Shown piece after piece: positions 1 to 14,641 of a DNA stretch of 64,000 nucleotides (the stretch's first letter is position 1; each line of letters starts with the position of its first letter). The DNA comes from Myoxocephalus aenaeus (Eukaryota; Chordata; Actinopteri; Perciformes; Cottidae): NCBI GenBank assembly GCA_038501785.1, contig JBAMJR010000031.1, forward strand, positions 9,629,001 to 9,693,000, given 5' to 3'. Position numbers and translations under genes: made by a program. The notes below the pieces were generated by a model. The model searched no databases. It was not told the origin of the DNA and worked only from the letters and a program-made list of their open reading frames with translations.

Positions 1-392
1 CCTGCTGAGGCATAAAGGAAGAGGACAATGCTAAGGCCACAAAAGCACAGGATGTTTGCGTGTATTGTAGTTATTGCTGTCTATGTCAGTCCAGCCCTCC
101 AAGTCAATTCCTACGCAGTTCTTTTGTAACCTCTGCAGAACTGTGTGAAAAGCTGATTAGGACCTTTTGAGAAACTTGCATATCTGTCTCTTTTCCAGCA
201 GTGTAAAGCTGACAAAAAGCCCTGTGGTTATGTTCCGTTTTCCCAGAGAAAGATTTGCTTTCGATTGTGTGCCTGCTTTTCTTTTGCCAAAGCTTAGCTT
301 CTCACAGCTCTTTCTCAAGCAGGATTATTGGGAAAGGCTGTCACTGTCACTGTCCAGTAATTTATTTTATACCCGCAAATAAAAGTACTGTG

Positions 393-395
<3 letters not shown>

Positions 396-439
<44 letters not shown>
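396..439. repeat. (TG)n microsatellite
   Basis: About 22 uninterrupted TG units. The Cys/Val open frames across it are repeat translations. Confidence 0.97.
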
Positions 440-440
<1 letters not shown>

Positions 441-3400
441 TCTATTGTACTGTGCTCGGGTGCACAGCTGTGTGTGTTTGAAAGAAGACAGCATTGCCCT
501 ACTGCTGTTGACAAGAATATCTTGTGAGAGAGGACATCAGTGTGTTATCCAATATATTTACTTTGATTTGATTTTACTTTGAAATTGGCCAGTCAGCCTT
601 TTCCACCTCTGATGTTATTCCTCTCTGACCACACTGGCAACAGTTTGTATGACTATTATAATTAAAAGAACATTTTGTGTTACAGAGCAAAATATTTTTA
701 AGTGTGGCGTGATTTTACTGAGCAGCTTGAGGAGTCTTGGTTGGTTAAACCAGCAGTGAAAGCTCACTCACTCACTAAGAAGCTCTTAACACACCTTAAA
801 CAATATCACGATTCTTGTTTTACTAGAACATTTCATTGTCAGATTTTGTAAATGATTTTTGGCAAGATTTTCCAGCCAGTGCTGCTTTATCCATAAAACA
901 CTTGTGTGTGTCTGAGCCTGTGCAGTAGACCTACATGTGTAATTATAGTGAGTTATTTTTGGGCTCCACTTGCATGCTGCAGAACTCATTGCACAGCAAT
1001 AAGAGTTGAATGCAGCCCCCTCCCCTCCTCTTTCTCCCAACCAAACCCCCCTTCTGACAAAAGCTCTCCACACAGTCAGTCTGGCTGCAGTCAGCTCACA
1101 CCCTCCACTCTATTTTAAGCCTTCAGACAGAGCCCCTTGAGTGGACCCCACTCTCTCTGTGTGGGCCAGAGCATGGGCCTCTGCTCACTCAAGACATTTT
1201 CTCACACGCAGCAGCTTCTGCCAGCTGGTGCCAAGGTAATAGCGGAGGTAAACTTCTGGATGAGGCGGCCTCACTAAACCCCTGTACTGGCTATACACTG
1301 AAAGTGTGAGGAGGATGCTCATTAAAGTTTACATACTTACAGGAGAGTTGACATGTTTGTACGGGCTGTGCGAGTGGTTCAGCACACATCAGCCCATACC
1401 ACGCTCATTAGGACTGAAATAGGCTCAACTTGGACTGAATTCCTGTGGACATGTCATTTTGAATAGATACTAAGTTAACTGTTTGCTAAAGATAACTGGG
1501 ACTATGGAAGATATACGTCTGTTTTTTTCCAGGCACTAAAGTACCCATTACTGTAGTAATGAGAACACCAGTGTTGTATAACTTCTGCAGACCTGTACCA
1601 GTTTGCCCCTATTTCTTTATGACTTCAGCCTGCCAGGCTGGATTCCACAGTGGGCAGACAGCAGGAAAGCAACGAGCAACCCTGTTTCCTTCCTGTCTGC
1701 ATGCGGTTTGCCCAGCACCTACATGGTATAACGCAATGGCAGCAATACGCCACTTACCATTACAGAGTAAGACAAACAAGTACCCAGGGTTAAGGACATT
1801 GTCAAACTTGGCTGACTATATATAGTACAAATTGTCACAGCCTGTTGACTTGGTATAATAACAGTTTCACACTCACAAGAGAGTTTTTAAATTGGTGTTC
1901 AGCCTTTATCGGATAAGGTTTACCCACTCCAAATTTTAGTTAAATACAGGAGAAATTTAGTAAGTGAATAAATCTGATGTTTCCAACCACAAATACACCA
2001 TAGTGAGTATTTAATGTACTGTGTCCTAGTTTTAGGTTTCGTCAAGTTTGCATTGGTCATCGACCCTGGAAAATGACTCTATTTCTGCCAATTAGGAGAG
2101 GGAGACGAGTCTAACTTGATTTGGAGTGGCTGCACGACATCAGAATTGTGGTTAATCAGATGGCTGGCGCACACCGGACATCCTCTGTTTGACAGAGACA
2201 AAAACACACAAGCTTCTCAGTGTTCCTGATAATCACGGCTGTAGACAGGGAGGCACAGTGGTTATGGCCCAGCTTCAAGCACCACTTACTGATGTGTGCG
2301 ATGATGACCGTTGTTATTTTACATAATTACTTTTAGATTACCCATGTTCCCCTGGGTTGAAATAATTGTGTTGTGGAACTATTACAAATGGGAGTCTGGA
2401 GATCCCCAGAGGTCCTTTAGGAGGTTCCAGTGGGTCCCCAGCAAAATGTGTCCATTACTTACTCTTAAGCATCCACAAAATGTGACTATTATAAGCATGC
2501 ATATGTATTTACAACTGTCATCCTCTAATAGGCTGTGTGGGAACTTCACCAATGTGGTGTGACACAGAATGTAATGAAGGTCTGTAACGTGAAAACAGGT
2601 TACAGCTCTAAAATGTGGTGTTCAGTCTATATTACATCGTCCCACATGTCTGAAGAAAAAGAACTATTTTATAGTTCTGCATTGCAAAGGAAAACTGTGT
2701 GTCTGTATGCACAATTAAGGCAAACACTGGAGGTCAAACCATAATAGATTTTAAGGGATAATTTGGGAAATAATTTTGCCGTTGGCCTTCATTTTTTCTC
2801 CCAAAAAGATTTGGCCAAGCTGAGGGTTTGTTTAAAGTCTGAGTGCTTTAACTTCCTGCCCTGCCCAACATCTCTTAGCAATGTTGATGCCTTTCCAGAT
2901 CTCAGCTGATAGTGAGTACAATGCAAATATGGTCGATATGACTGCTGGTAGAATAACACCTCTGTTGTAAAAACTCTGAATCTTCCTTTAATGTAAGTAA
3001 GCGCTATCTAGAACCAAATGGCACACTCCGTAGAGCTGTGTGGTTTAAGGTTCAGGGCAGCTTTTGCTGATGTCCCAGAGGGCTCTGAAGGGTTGGACTG
3101 AGCTTTCCTTCCTGTTGAGAGTCATGTCTTCACAAGGATTTGGATGATATCTGTCATCCAAACTACCCTGACCTATCTCTTAATAAGGCACTTTACAGTC
3201 AGTGGGCTGCCAACACTCCTCTTCCAGCTAACGGCTATTTTGGGTCAAGATCCTGTTTACTGGATACCTAAATCTTAAGAAGTCAGCATTTCCTGCTCAG
3301 AGCAGCAGTAGTTGATGCAGGAGGGGGAGGTGTTTTATCATGGGGATTGATAGAGATGTGTGTGAGTGTGTATGTATTTGATTAAAGGATGGGGGTGGGG

Positions 3401-4105
3401 GTTAGCAGCCAGATGCTAGGCCTGCAGCTGGCTGGCTGAGTGGGAGGGGAGTTACATTGAAAAGCAGCGGTGCCAGCAAAGTGGGGCTTAGCCAGACACT
3501 GAGAGGAGATAATCCATATTTCATCTGCATCCTCCTCTTCCTCCCAACCACCTGCAGAGCAACACAACACGGACGCAGAGCATGAATAGTGTATGACACT
3601 GAAATAAAATTTGAGAAGTGCTACCGCTTGAGTGGAAGTAAGAGACGCCGTTTTTTATATACAACACCTTGGGGAATGGCTCTATTAGGCGGTGAGTTTC
3701 AAAGTTGCCCAACCCACCCAAGCAAAGCTCCCATCCAACCACTTGCCCACCTTCTTATGCAGCAGTGCAGCCTTCTCCTCTTTAGTTTGGATCCAGCCTA
3801 AAGGTTTCACACTGCATTCAAGATATATGCTCTCATAATAATTCAAAATTCAGTTTTTCAGATATCTTTAATCATCCAACAAACGTTTCGATGAAAAGCC
3901 ACACTTCATAATGAGTAAGCTCCGGCTTCAAAGACGCTATTTATTTTCATATCGTGGCTTTTGCTTAAAATGTACTCTCTGCTAATTTAGCTTGCGAAAA
4001 AAGGCACATACCAAAGCTATATTTCTGATATCGGCGTAGTCTTAAATATTCATGATCAGCTTGCAGCTTTGAAAGAGAGCTTAAAAGACTCCCTCGCTCA
4101 CTCAG

Positions 4106-4225
<120 letters not shown>

Positions 4226-4855
4226 CACCAGAACGAAGGCCTCTTCTGTTGTCGCTCTGTGTTTTCATCCCCTACTCAATATTCAGAGGAAATCAGGTAG
4301 ACTTGTTTCCATTAGCTTGTAAATGAGCTGTTGTTTTTCTGGCGCTTTTAATCTCAGATTAAAAATCTTAACTACAACACAATTTCAGCTGTAGCAAACC
4401 AATACAGAGCCTGTTCAAATCCAATTTAGCCCTGTTTACCTCTTCCAGATGCAGTGGAATACATTAGGTTCAGATATGGCGGCTTTGCCTTTCTCACTTG
4501 ACTTTATTGCTATTATGAACCTTGTCATGAATAATGCTCTTTGTTCACACTCAGACTCAGAAGTGTTTCCCTTTCAACACTGCGAGAGGAGAGGAGAGGG
4601 AGTTCTGCCGTTGTTTTGCAGGGATGTGGAGGACGTGGTGTCTGTGTACTCTGGTTGACCCACACGTCTCAGATCTGTGGTAGTGTTTAAAACAGTCTGG
4701 CTCCAAACTGCTGAGACTCGGAGGGACTGTGTTTGTGTCAAAACCTGCTCCGGTCCTTGTCATTATCTAACTGGACGCAACTGTTTGACTGATGGAATTC
4801 TTCATCATCAAGTCAACATGATGATGTGCAGACAATGCTGTTTGTGACAGTGCTC

Positions 4856-5216
4856 ACAAACAGCCGGTCCTACCTCCTGCTGAGGCCCCTCCTCTCTACC
4901 TCCTTCTACTGACATGGATTGTGGTTATCTGGATCGCGGTCCATGCCTACTACTGATTATATGAATAATTTCTGTCATATTCATTGAATGTGCTGTAACT
5001 CTGTTGCGTTGTTCATTCTGTACACATGACTTCTATTGCTTCTGTCCATCCGGGGAGAGGGATCCTCCTCTGTTGCTCTCCTGAAGATTTTGGGGAGTTT
5101 TTCCTGATCCAATGTGAGGTCCTGGGACAGGGATGTCGTATGTGTACAGATTGTAAAGCCCTCAGAGGCTAATTTGTGATTTTGGGCTATACAAAATAAA
5201 CTGAATTGAATTGAAC
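4856..5216 (+). mobile_element. LINE-like 3-prime tail repeat, longest copy
   Basis: It contains gagagggatcctcctctgtt, ggggagtttttcctgatcc, gtgaggtcctgggacaggga and gtaaagccctcagaggc, and ends tatacaaaataaactgaatt with a short tgaat tail. The same order is found in copies at 37195-37335 (minus) and 45553-45643. I recognise it as a common teleost interspersed repeat, but its class (LINE tail or SINE) is uncertain and the left boundary is approximate. Confidence 0.7.
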
Positions 5217-5659
5217 ATGTGACATCCTAATAATGGCCTTTATGCTATTAGAAGGTTAAGACTGAGGCTGATGCGTAAACAATTAGTCAGCTAAATATAT
5301 TTGGCCAGTCAACATGGTCTTCTTCTGACATAAAGGATATGACAGACAATACTACAACGTATGTTCACTATTTGTATGGTTATTATATTTAGTGGTCTGT
5401 GTCTATCAGATGATTCTGAGAAAATTATCCACATTGGTGCTTTGTAGCAGCCTTTTCAAACTTAGTTGCAAAGTGTGTTGCATAGAACAAAAAAAGTAAG
5501 ACATGGATTGTACAACAGGTTAATAAAAGAGGTAAAAACAGATTATTGCTCTCAATACATCAGTTTGAAAATACCTTTGCATATTTGTTTTGTCCAGCAC
5601 TCTGAGTTAGGGGGCACTGCACTGACCTGATGTATGCTCCTATATCCACACCTATTAAC

Positions 5660-5666
<7 letters not shown>

Positions 5667-5729
<63 letters not shown>
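5667..5729. repeat. (AC)n microsatellite
   Basis: About 31 AC units, preceded by a short AT run. Confidence 0.97.
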
Positions 5730-5731
<2 letters not shown>

Positions 5732-8700
5732 GCCTTTTTTAGCAGAGCAGGACCAAGCAGATGTAATATCACATTTCTTTTCATCTGACAGAAAGAGAAT
5801 AATAAATAAAGTAACTGGGCCGGTAGCTCAAGCCTCCTGATAGATTTATCCAGCTGCGCAATGGCTCCTTTATGGGACACATATACATCCAGCCTCACCT
5901 TATCTCATGACCCGTTGAAGGTTAGCAGTAAATTGGCAGGGATTTCTCTATTGCCCAATTCTCGCAGCTTGTCCTCTGGCTCTGACGCCACGACATTGCC
6001 CGCACAATGAGCCCAATCCTTTACCAGGCGGCTGGCACAAGGCCGTAAAAATATCCCCAGAGGGGGGTTAATCACGTTTGACTGAGTGCATATTTGAAAA
6101 GCAGTCGCAGTTATTGTGATGGACTGCGTTAGCTCTGCGAGGTGTTATCTATGTGTGCTTTTCAGAGCACAGTTCTGGCCATGGCGGATGTGCCTTAGGG
6201 TTCTGAGGCTCCTTTAGAAGGTTATAGTGGTTTCCTGTCAAGATGAGGAGTAGTTTAATTTGTGAGAAAATGTCCTAACTAGAGAATGCATTCAAGTGAA
6301 TGCAGTCAAAGGTTCTGCCTCCAGTAAATCAGTTTGGAAGTAAATAAATAAAAGCACAAGTTCATAGGGTCTGTTTTGGAGTTCACGACGTAAAACATTT
6401 TGAGAACTCTTAACTCGTTCGAAGAAATATGGCACGACTTTGATGACATCCTGCCCTCTTCCTGTAGAGTTCCCCTACTCACCCCATCACCAAAGTACCA
6501 GAAGAGGACATTTAGTAGCATTCCTAAAACAGTGAGAGCGCCCTGCTAAGCCTGTTAATAGTCCTCCATTATAACTGCCTCAGGCTTTACTGTTTTCTAC
6601 AGAAGAGAGACAAAGACAGCCAGAGATGGAAGGGGGGTTCTGTTAAATGGGACACCCTGCGGCTGCACATGCAGACAGATTTTGGAGAAAGGGTTTCAGG
6701 GGGACAATAAGTGTTGCACCGGTAGTTTGACAGGAAGTGGAACATATGTCCCCTTTCCAACTCCCTAAATCTCCAGTGGACCTCACATGAACTGAGCTTC
6801 TGGCAACGCCTGTCTCACAGCCTCCTCCACTAACTGCAACCCCCTCCTCCAATCACCAGTCCACTGACGGAGTCAGGCTGATAGTGATCCAGAGGCTGAC
6901 AGGAGGGGCACTGCAAACAAACCACCCGCCATGAGACTCTGTTATGACATCAGGACAAACCTACCACCACCCTGCACTCCGCCCACCACCTGTCCACCAT
7001 GGCCAGATACTCTGCCTCTACATTGCTGGATTCTTCTTTTTCTCCATCTCTCTCATGGCCGCACCCACTGTCCAAACAAACACATTCTGGCCACCAGCAC
7101 GGACCCCTCTCCACAACTCATTGTTTTAGTTTTACTCTACAGGCTCCACGTGGCTCTCCTCCTTTTGTTTTTATTCATGATCCTCCTCCCCTTTTCTGTC
7201 TCTTTGGCTACTTACAAAAAATCTGCACTTCATCCTCCTGTTGCTCGAGTTGTTGAGTGCTATAATACATTCCATGTTGAGAGTGACTTTCTGCATGCTT
7301 CACTTCTAATGTGACTCCAGGCCTTGAATTGTTAAGAAAACATATGTGGTATGTGACTCCATGTGTGCAAATGTGTTGGTGTACAGTGTGTAATTGATGG
7401 CAGATGTGAGAAATTACCAAAGGTTTCAAAACATCTCTCGGCCAATTTAAATGGAAATATCTGCCATTCCAGAGATTAAGCTGGTGTTGAATGTTGCCGA
7501 GGGTTGAGCTGGGGTCTCCATCTGTCGCTAGATAGTCAGTGCATCACTACCATGTTTACCTGTTGCGAACCATCGGGAGGCAATCAAGCTTTAGCTGGAG
7601 GTTTTCCCTTGACTAGGCGTTTTTTTTTTTAGCCCTCTGTCTGTTAGGTTCTGTGCCTGTCAAGCGGTCTGGCTAATTCAAGTTTTGTCTAGGCACTGGT
7701 GCAAAGGAACAAAAGGGCGCGCTGGCGGGTGGGGGGTTAGTAGGCGTGGGTTTCAGGGAAGGGGTAGAAAAAACATGAGTGGAATGGGGAACGATGGAGG
7801 CTTCTGAAACCAGGAGGCCAAGCGTGAAAGAGATGAGAGGGAGAAAAGCCCAGATTTGGCCCAGGATCAGTCGTCAGAAGGAGAGATTAAGGTCCCATCA
7901 TTCCCAGCTGCATCATCAGGACTTTGGCCCTCTCCCCTCCAGTTATGTGTGTGCTAGTTTGTGTGTGCTTTACCCCTTGAAAGAGCTGAGTTTAAGGATT
8001 TCTAAAGCATAAAGTATACAATGTTCACCACCACGCACCCCAGCAAAAGGTCAGCTGGATTTCCTGTCATTCAGAGGGTTGGGACTTCTGCGTTGGCTGT
8101 AACTGAAATGAGGCCTAGCTGGCCTTAGAAGTGACTGAATGCTCCGTGTTCTCCTTTTAACCCTGGGAGAGCATGCTGTTTTGGGCCTGTGCCACACATT
8201 GTCAGCCTTTCTAGTTCTCCTTCCTCAACTTGACTTCCCTTCAGCCTCTGCTTTATCCCACAAACAAATCTTGCCCTGGCTGGATGTTTGGATCACACGG
8301 CTGCAGTTCACAGTTGTTTTTTTGCGGGTCACGCTGAACTGCGCTCTCGAACGCTCTCTCTTTCTTTCTCGTTCTCTTTTGAACTACATCATGTGATTCT
8401 TCACCGTGCAGTGCTGCCGAGAGGGCAGTTGGTAGTAACAGAAGGGGCTGATGGGAAATTGGACGACCCAAGGTTAGCCAGGCGATCTTTGCTGGAGGAT
8501 TAATTGTGTAAGAGCCATGTAATGATTGCTGGCATGTCTCCAGAGTGAAATCCTGTTAGTCACTGCACAGGGGTCAGGCTAAGACTGAGCATGTTGTGTG
8601 TGTGTGTGTATGGGCATCAGGAAGGAAGGTGACTCTGATCATGCCGGTATGCATGACCAGGTGGCGATCTGACAAGTTCTGTTGTCTCAACCTGAAAGTA

Positions 8701-11700
8701 ACCGCAGACCCCCTTCCACTGTGTTCAGACTGAGACACATATCTACATTCTGCTCACTGAGGTTGTCTTGGGGTGAGAGGGAAAGTTGTCCTTGTGTATT
8801 CTTGCATTAACTGACAATGGGAACATGTGGTTCATAGGAATCATTTCTTGTTGATTGTTACGAGGCTCTCAATGTCTCTTCTGAGCCCTCAACCATTTTT
8901 TCTAGTTTAAGCTCAATTGAAAATAATGTGATTGCAATGGCTGAGATGTGCAACTTAGGCTGGTCCTAATTATTACTATAGTGTTTATAGGACTGAGTTG
9001 GATCTCAATACATTTTAAGTATCGACCGAATTGCATCTGCAGCATCTTGTGTCGACTGGAGATTTTGCGGTATGGTATGCGTCTTAACCACTAATACTGT
9101 ATTCCTCCACATTGCTATTTTTAGCACCAACACTATAACATCAATACAATGTCTGTGCTACGTTTACTGTACACCTTAGACACCTATTGCGGGGATGACT
9201 CATTCTCTTAACTCCAACTGAAGTTTTCTTGCTGTGATTCTGTCCTGGGGGAAGGAAAGCCCCTTATCTGCAAGCATTCTTTCCCTATCCAACATTTTAC
9301 TCTATCTCCCCATCCAATGACAACACTGAGCAGCTTATTGAACATAGATGATGAATGGGTGTGGATTGATGGCAGATAGCAGGCCGCGGCTAATTGACAC
9401 CCCTGTATCACTTCATCTCCTGCCTTTGTATTCCTCCTCCTCCTTTTCTTCCCGCAGCACAGCCATCCATTACGGTTCAGATTAGTCGTTCTTAAGAAGC
9501 TGCATGTCCCTGCATGATCTATTGTAATGAAATATACTCCACAGGAGATTGCTCAAGGACTTTTTTCAAGGGTATTGTTTTTTGGAGGTATTGATCACGT
9601 TGTATGTTGTTAAGTTATGGAAGAGCATGAGTCTCTTCTCATTTGTGGTCGGATACCCAATGCTTTCATGTACTATATAATTTTATTTTCTTATTATAGT
9701 GCAAGTATACTCCAAGCCTCGTCCCTTCAGGGGTTAGCCAGAGGAAGAAGATGAGATCTCAACATCCCCCAATCAAGTTATCCTCCTTATACAGCTAGTC
9801 AAAGCCAACCACACCAGATTGAAAAAAGTGCAGGTTGTACAAATCCTCAGGCCTTCTTAAGAGCCAAATCCCTGTCTGTTTGAGACCTCAATCTCTCCTC
9901 TACTGCTGGTTGAACAGAAGTGATCCAACTGGCAAAGCTCCTGCAAGCTCTTTTCTCCTCATCAGAAATGGGGTCCAGCGCTTGGCAGGGCTTTTTAGGC
10001 TCGGCAAGGAGACAATCTTGTTGCCTTGTTATTTACTTGGGCTCAGGAACCTTAAAATGTGTTTCTTTTGTCTGGTTAAGCCCGATCCTTAACAGATGGG
10101 CTTGCCTTGGTTTATAAAGGGTTGTGTTTTGTATTCTTTCCCAGGTGCTCTTAATATGTTTTTATCCTCTTTATCCAAGTTTGATTCTCGCTGACTTTCA
10201 CATTTTCATGGCAGGCTATTCCAAATAGTAATAGTTGTTCCAGATGAACAGGTGAGGTGAGACCCTTTGCTTCATGGACGCTCGGTTACTCTTCAGCTGA
10301 GAGGCTTCTCCCTTGTTTCCCTCATCCAGCTGATTAGAAATGTTAGCCTGCACCCGTCAGATCATAAGCTCACCTGAACAACCTTGAGGTTACCACTTTT
10401 CCACTGGCTTATACAAACTATTTCCACAAGATTTTAATGTGCTGGAACTTCTTCCCCCTCCCTAACCAAATTATCTCTCATACCCTTCTTCTACTTTATC
10501 ATTCATCTCTCTGAGGTCAGCCATTCACTCACTGTGCTCCTCTCTTCCTGCTTTTGACTTAAGGGTATGCTTTCCTGAATTTACTCGACTCAGAAACAGC
10601 CTGTTATTCCCCCAGGACCAGGCAGAAAGGCGTGCTAGCCCACAGCCAGACGGCTTTTAATCATTTATTTAGGGGCTGTAATGTTGAGTTCAATTCCACT
10701 CTCTCACTTAGTGCACGCAGAGAGGAGAGGAAAGTGAACGAGAGACACTGAATTAAGCTTCGATCAAGAAGCCAGTTTGTCAGTGTGCCTCCAAGGATCC
10801 CTCCTCCCTCTCTGTCCACTATGTGTTTAAAATTAGTGTAAGATTCATTTTTTTTTTTTTACATGACACTGTTTTGACAATTCCCCCCTGCGTTCACCCG
10901 ATCAAGGAATGAAACGTCATAGGAATGCAGTTAAATTAACCAGATTTCATGAGCGGAGAGCCAAAGAGGTGGAACATTTACAGTGATTGTGCTCAATTAG
11001 TAAGGGAGAGTTAACAAACACAGTATCTGCCTAATTCTGTACAGAGAATGAAAAGATAAATCATGCCATATGTGCAAGTTGGTACACATGCACATGGCTT
11101 AATTATCTTAATTGAATGCCGTAGACAATTTTTTTTCTTAAACAATATTTACTTGTTTGTTTGTTTGTTTACAAAGACACTTGAGGCGAATAAGACGCTT
11201 TTATGTATTTCAAAGGAAATATGCGACTAGAAATATTCAAATTAAAAAGTAGAAAAATAGTTGAACTTTAAAGGCTGCTAAATTACCTGTCAAATTGTAA
11301 CAGGCAGCCAATGAGTATCAAGGCACCCGACAACCTTGTATTTTCCGTGAGCATTGTGTTTCTGTATCCGACCAAAGCTGTATTTTGGTTGGTAAAGGTG
11401 CTAAATTAAAAAAAATATCTGCGTTTTTTAACACTAATAACGTAGCGCCCAGCTACCCTTTTTTCCTGGGTTAAGGCTGTCCGTATTGTTGCAGTTGTTT
11501 GCACTTTTCATGGTGTTGGCTCCGTTAGCTGCTGACCACAGACTCAGCCGTCACCACGTTAATCATAGATATGCTCTGAATATGAAATTGTGTTCTTTGA
11601 AATTGATTGTACATTTTTAAATATTGTACATTTTTAAATTACAGTAGTACTGTACACACTCAGACTTCAGTTTTCTTTTGTTTTTGTTTTCATCACCGGG

Positions 11701-14482
11701 TGCAGTCATGAAGGTATTTCACATTTATGATTGAACAGAACAAGGATGTTGATTGGAGGCAACTAATTCAGAGCTCTGAATACCCTTCCCAGCCGAGCTG
11801 TGCTGTTTAGCCTGAGGTCAGTTGCAAACAATGTCTTTTCCTCAGCTCAGCAATGCTTGTGTGTAAACAAATGTGCTTCTTTCTATGCAGCAGAAAGCCT
11901 TCCCAGTCATTAACCCCAATAATGGGACTTCAGAACCTTTCTCCGAGGGTAATGACCTAACATAGCTCGGTTCATGGTGCTAATTGACTCTAAGTTACTG
12001 GACAGAGAGATAGAGTGGTGCAGGTAAATCGAGAACGTTTTCAGTGTCTTGGCGTTGCTGAGAGAGGTTACACATCCAACCAAATCAAGGGACCAGTTTT
12101 TTCCCCAGCAGCCAGCCATAGCACAGACCAATCAGCCTCCTTTGAAGTGCGACTGACTACGTGTGTGGCTTAGGTGAGAACAGGGAGATGCGACTGTTGA
12201 TCTAAACAACAATTGTGACTCCTGAAGAGGTTAGCGTAGATGCTGCAATAGCTTCCATTATATTAGCACTGAAGAGTATTCCTTCAATGAAAGAAGACTG
12301 AAGGCTTTTCTTGATGGAAAAGATGTTGTAACTCTACTTGCGGCTGGCTTTGGCAATAGTTTGATTGACGGATGGTTCATCCAATCCCATGCCAAGTGCC
12401 TGCCCTTTTCCAAACAATTTCCAAAGACGTGCTCTCAAATGCCAGGAAGCTGAAGGGTTGTGGGATTAATCGAAAAGATCCTCAAAAAAAAAAAAAGTAC
12501 AAACTTCTGTCTGATCAGCAGAAAGGACTGCAGATCAATGAGGACTGTGTGGGGCTTTGCAGCTTGAGAGGAGTTAGCCAAACAGTGGAGAACTGTTTCC
12601 AAGAGGTGAAGAAAACAAGCACTCTCCCACCAAAAGGCATCGTTTGTAGTGTTTTAACAAAACAGTGGCGAACAGCACTCAAACTTTTCCTCTTGCACCC
12701 TCCTTGGCCTTCTCTCTCTCCCTCCAGCTTTGTGTAATTGGTCAGACAAAAATAGTCTGCTTGGTTCAGTTGTTTTTCTTGTTTTTATACGTGAGGTGAA
12801 TTTGCAAATTATGTATAAAATATTAGGGGGGTGCTGAGGGAGCTTTGTTTGTGTTTCATAGCTCTGATCTTTTATCTTTAGATTAAGATGAATGGGTGTC
12901 AAAGGTTTCATTTAAAAAAAGCATTTTTAACAGAAATTGGTGGGTGTATTTAACTTTATGAATAAAGGAACATTTACCCCACGTAGCTAAAGGAACAGTG
13001 CACACAATACAAATAGCATGTCAAAAAATATTTGAGGTCAGATAACTCTATCTAGTACACAACCCTTCATCTTTTTCCCCTTTTTAAAAGAAAAACTCTA
13101 GTTTCTAGTACACTGTCCTCCTCCAACTATTTCCCTCTCCTCCCTCTCCATTACTTTAGATTTCCTCTTCCTCTCTTGGCTCTGTGCTGTTTTGGTTATC
13201 AATGATTGCTTCAAATGCCTTTCTTCTTCTCTCCATCACAAGAGCTGTGATGTTGTCACACTCGTGCACGCCAGGGCGTTGCACCTCAGACCACTGACTT
13301 CATATCATCTTCCATCAGTAGGAAGTGTAACAGGAAGCCCATATTTCTCACGCATTCACACAGGGTCAGGTGGGGTATGAGGGACTCACTTTCATCCTTA
13401 GCCCATGCACACTTCTTCTCTAAATCCATGGTCTCCCAATGAAATATGAATCAAAAGCAGTGCTCGAGGCCTTTGCTTGCCTTGAAAGAAGCTTTAACTC
13501 AATTTAAAGTCTCAAGAGGTGAGGAAGTTGCTACCCTGCATAGCAGTGTTTGGATATAATATCAGGGCTAAATAAATCATGAGTTGTCAGGACAAGAAAC
13601 AAACTAGAACATTATTGTTGTTTATATAGGCATTGTCAAGAGTGTGTGCTTACGGATGTATTATTTAGAGAGCTATTCTGTGGAAACTAGTCTTGTTACA
13701 TAGCAAAAATCCTTCAGAGTGTGGAGAGGGTCGTGGACAGGCTTGTACTATAGTTTATTTGCCATAACCACCATCTTTCCATTATCCTTTTTAACGTTTA
13801 GTTGCCTAACCTAATTCATACCGTATGTAATACTGTATTTGCTTTGTTTAGATATTGATCTAATAAATCATTCTGATAACATTGGCAGCAATTGTTAACA
13901 TTTTATATTTGCAGTTTTTTAAAAACTAAAATCTGCATGACCTGTACATAAATAGGCTGCTATTTACTTTGATTGATTGGATTCATGAGACAAAGTGAAT
14001 CAGTAAATACTGTATAGTGATCAATATTTCCAATTTTGAAATCACTAGTTAATTAGAATATATCATATCATCTTTGCGGTTATTTTCATTCTGCACGTCA
14101 TGTTTCCTTATTTTTGTATCATAAACACTTTGCATTCATCGCCGCGTCGCAGTATATTTTTGTGCTGTTATTTTTGACACAATTATTTATGTACTGCGTT
14201 TCACACTTTCCATCCTTCTATTTGCTTGCAAATTGTGGGTAGCATTATATTTAATACCCTTCATTTGCAATGTCCTTATTTATGCTCTATTTTTCTCTGC
14301 TAGATTCTAATATAATTTGTTGCTGCAGTGGCCCAATTACAGTTCCATCTTGCCGTATGTCTAATGGAAGATTACCTGGATGTTGTGCTTTTTGTCTTTC
14401 CTTCTAACAACTGGATATGGAAATCTATCTGTTATCTTCTGGTGCCTTACTTCCCCGCCCCCCCCATTGCCTGTCTGTGCAG

Positions 14483-14641
14483 GAGCAGAGCCCCAGCAGC
14501 GCCACATCCCTGGCTATGATGCAGGAGCCACAGGAGGTGGTGGAGGAGACGGTCACCATAGAGGAGGACCCTGGCACCCCCACCTCCCACGTCTCGGTGA
14601 TCACCTCTGATGATGGCACCACACGGCGCACAGAAACCAAG
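14483..14641 (+). CDS. arvcf: arvcf coding exon (pre-armadillo regulatory region, part 1)
   Basis: This 159-nt exon encodes 53 residues starting EQSPSS and ending RRTETK. It starts and ends on codon boundaries (phase 0/0). The acceptor follows a pyrimidine-rich tract ending gtgcag, and the donor is AAG|GTAAGA. The acidic stretch EETVTIEEDPGTPTSHVS and the DDGTTRRTETK end match the N-terminal regulatory region of ARVCF. They match ARVCF better than p120-catenin (CTNND1), which lacks DPGTPTSHVS. ARVCF is a cytoplasmic armadillo protein that binds the juxtamembrane part of classical cadherin tails and influences Rho-family GTPases. By my recollection of the human protein this exon begins near residue 70, just after the N-terminal coiled coil. 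The frame continues directly into the exon at 21132. Confidence 0.96.

Noticed and set aside
6931..7314. 127-codon plus-strand frame, Pro/Leu/Phe-rich
   Set aside because: It comes from a pyrimidine-rich intronic stretch that is open in more than one frame, which indicates base composition rather than coding.
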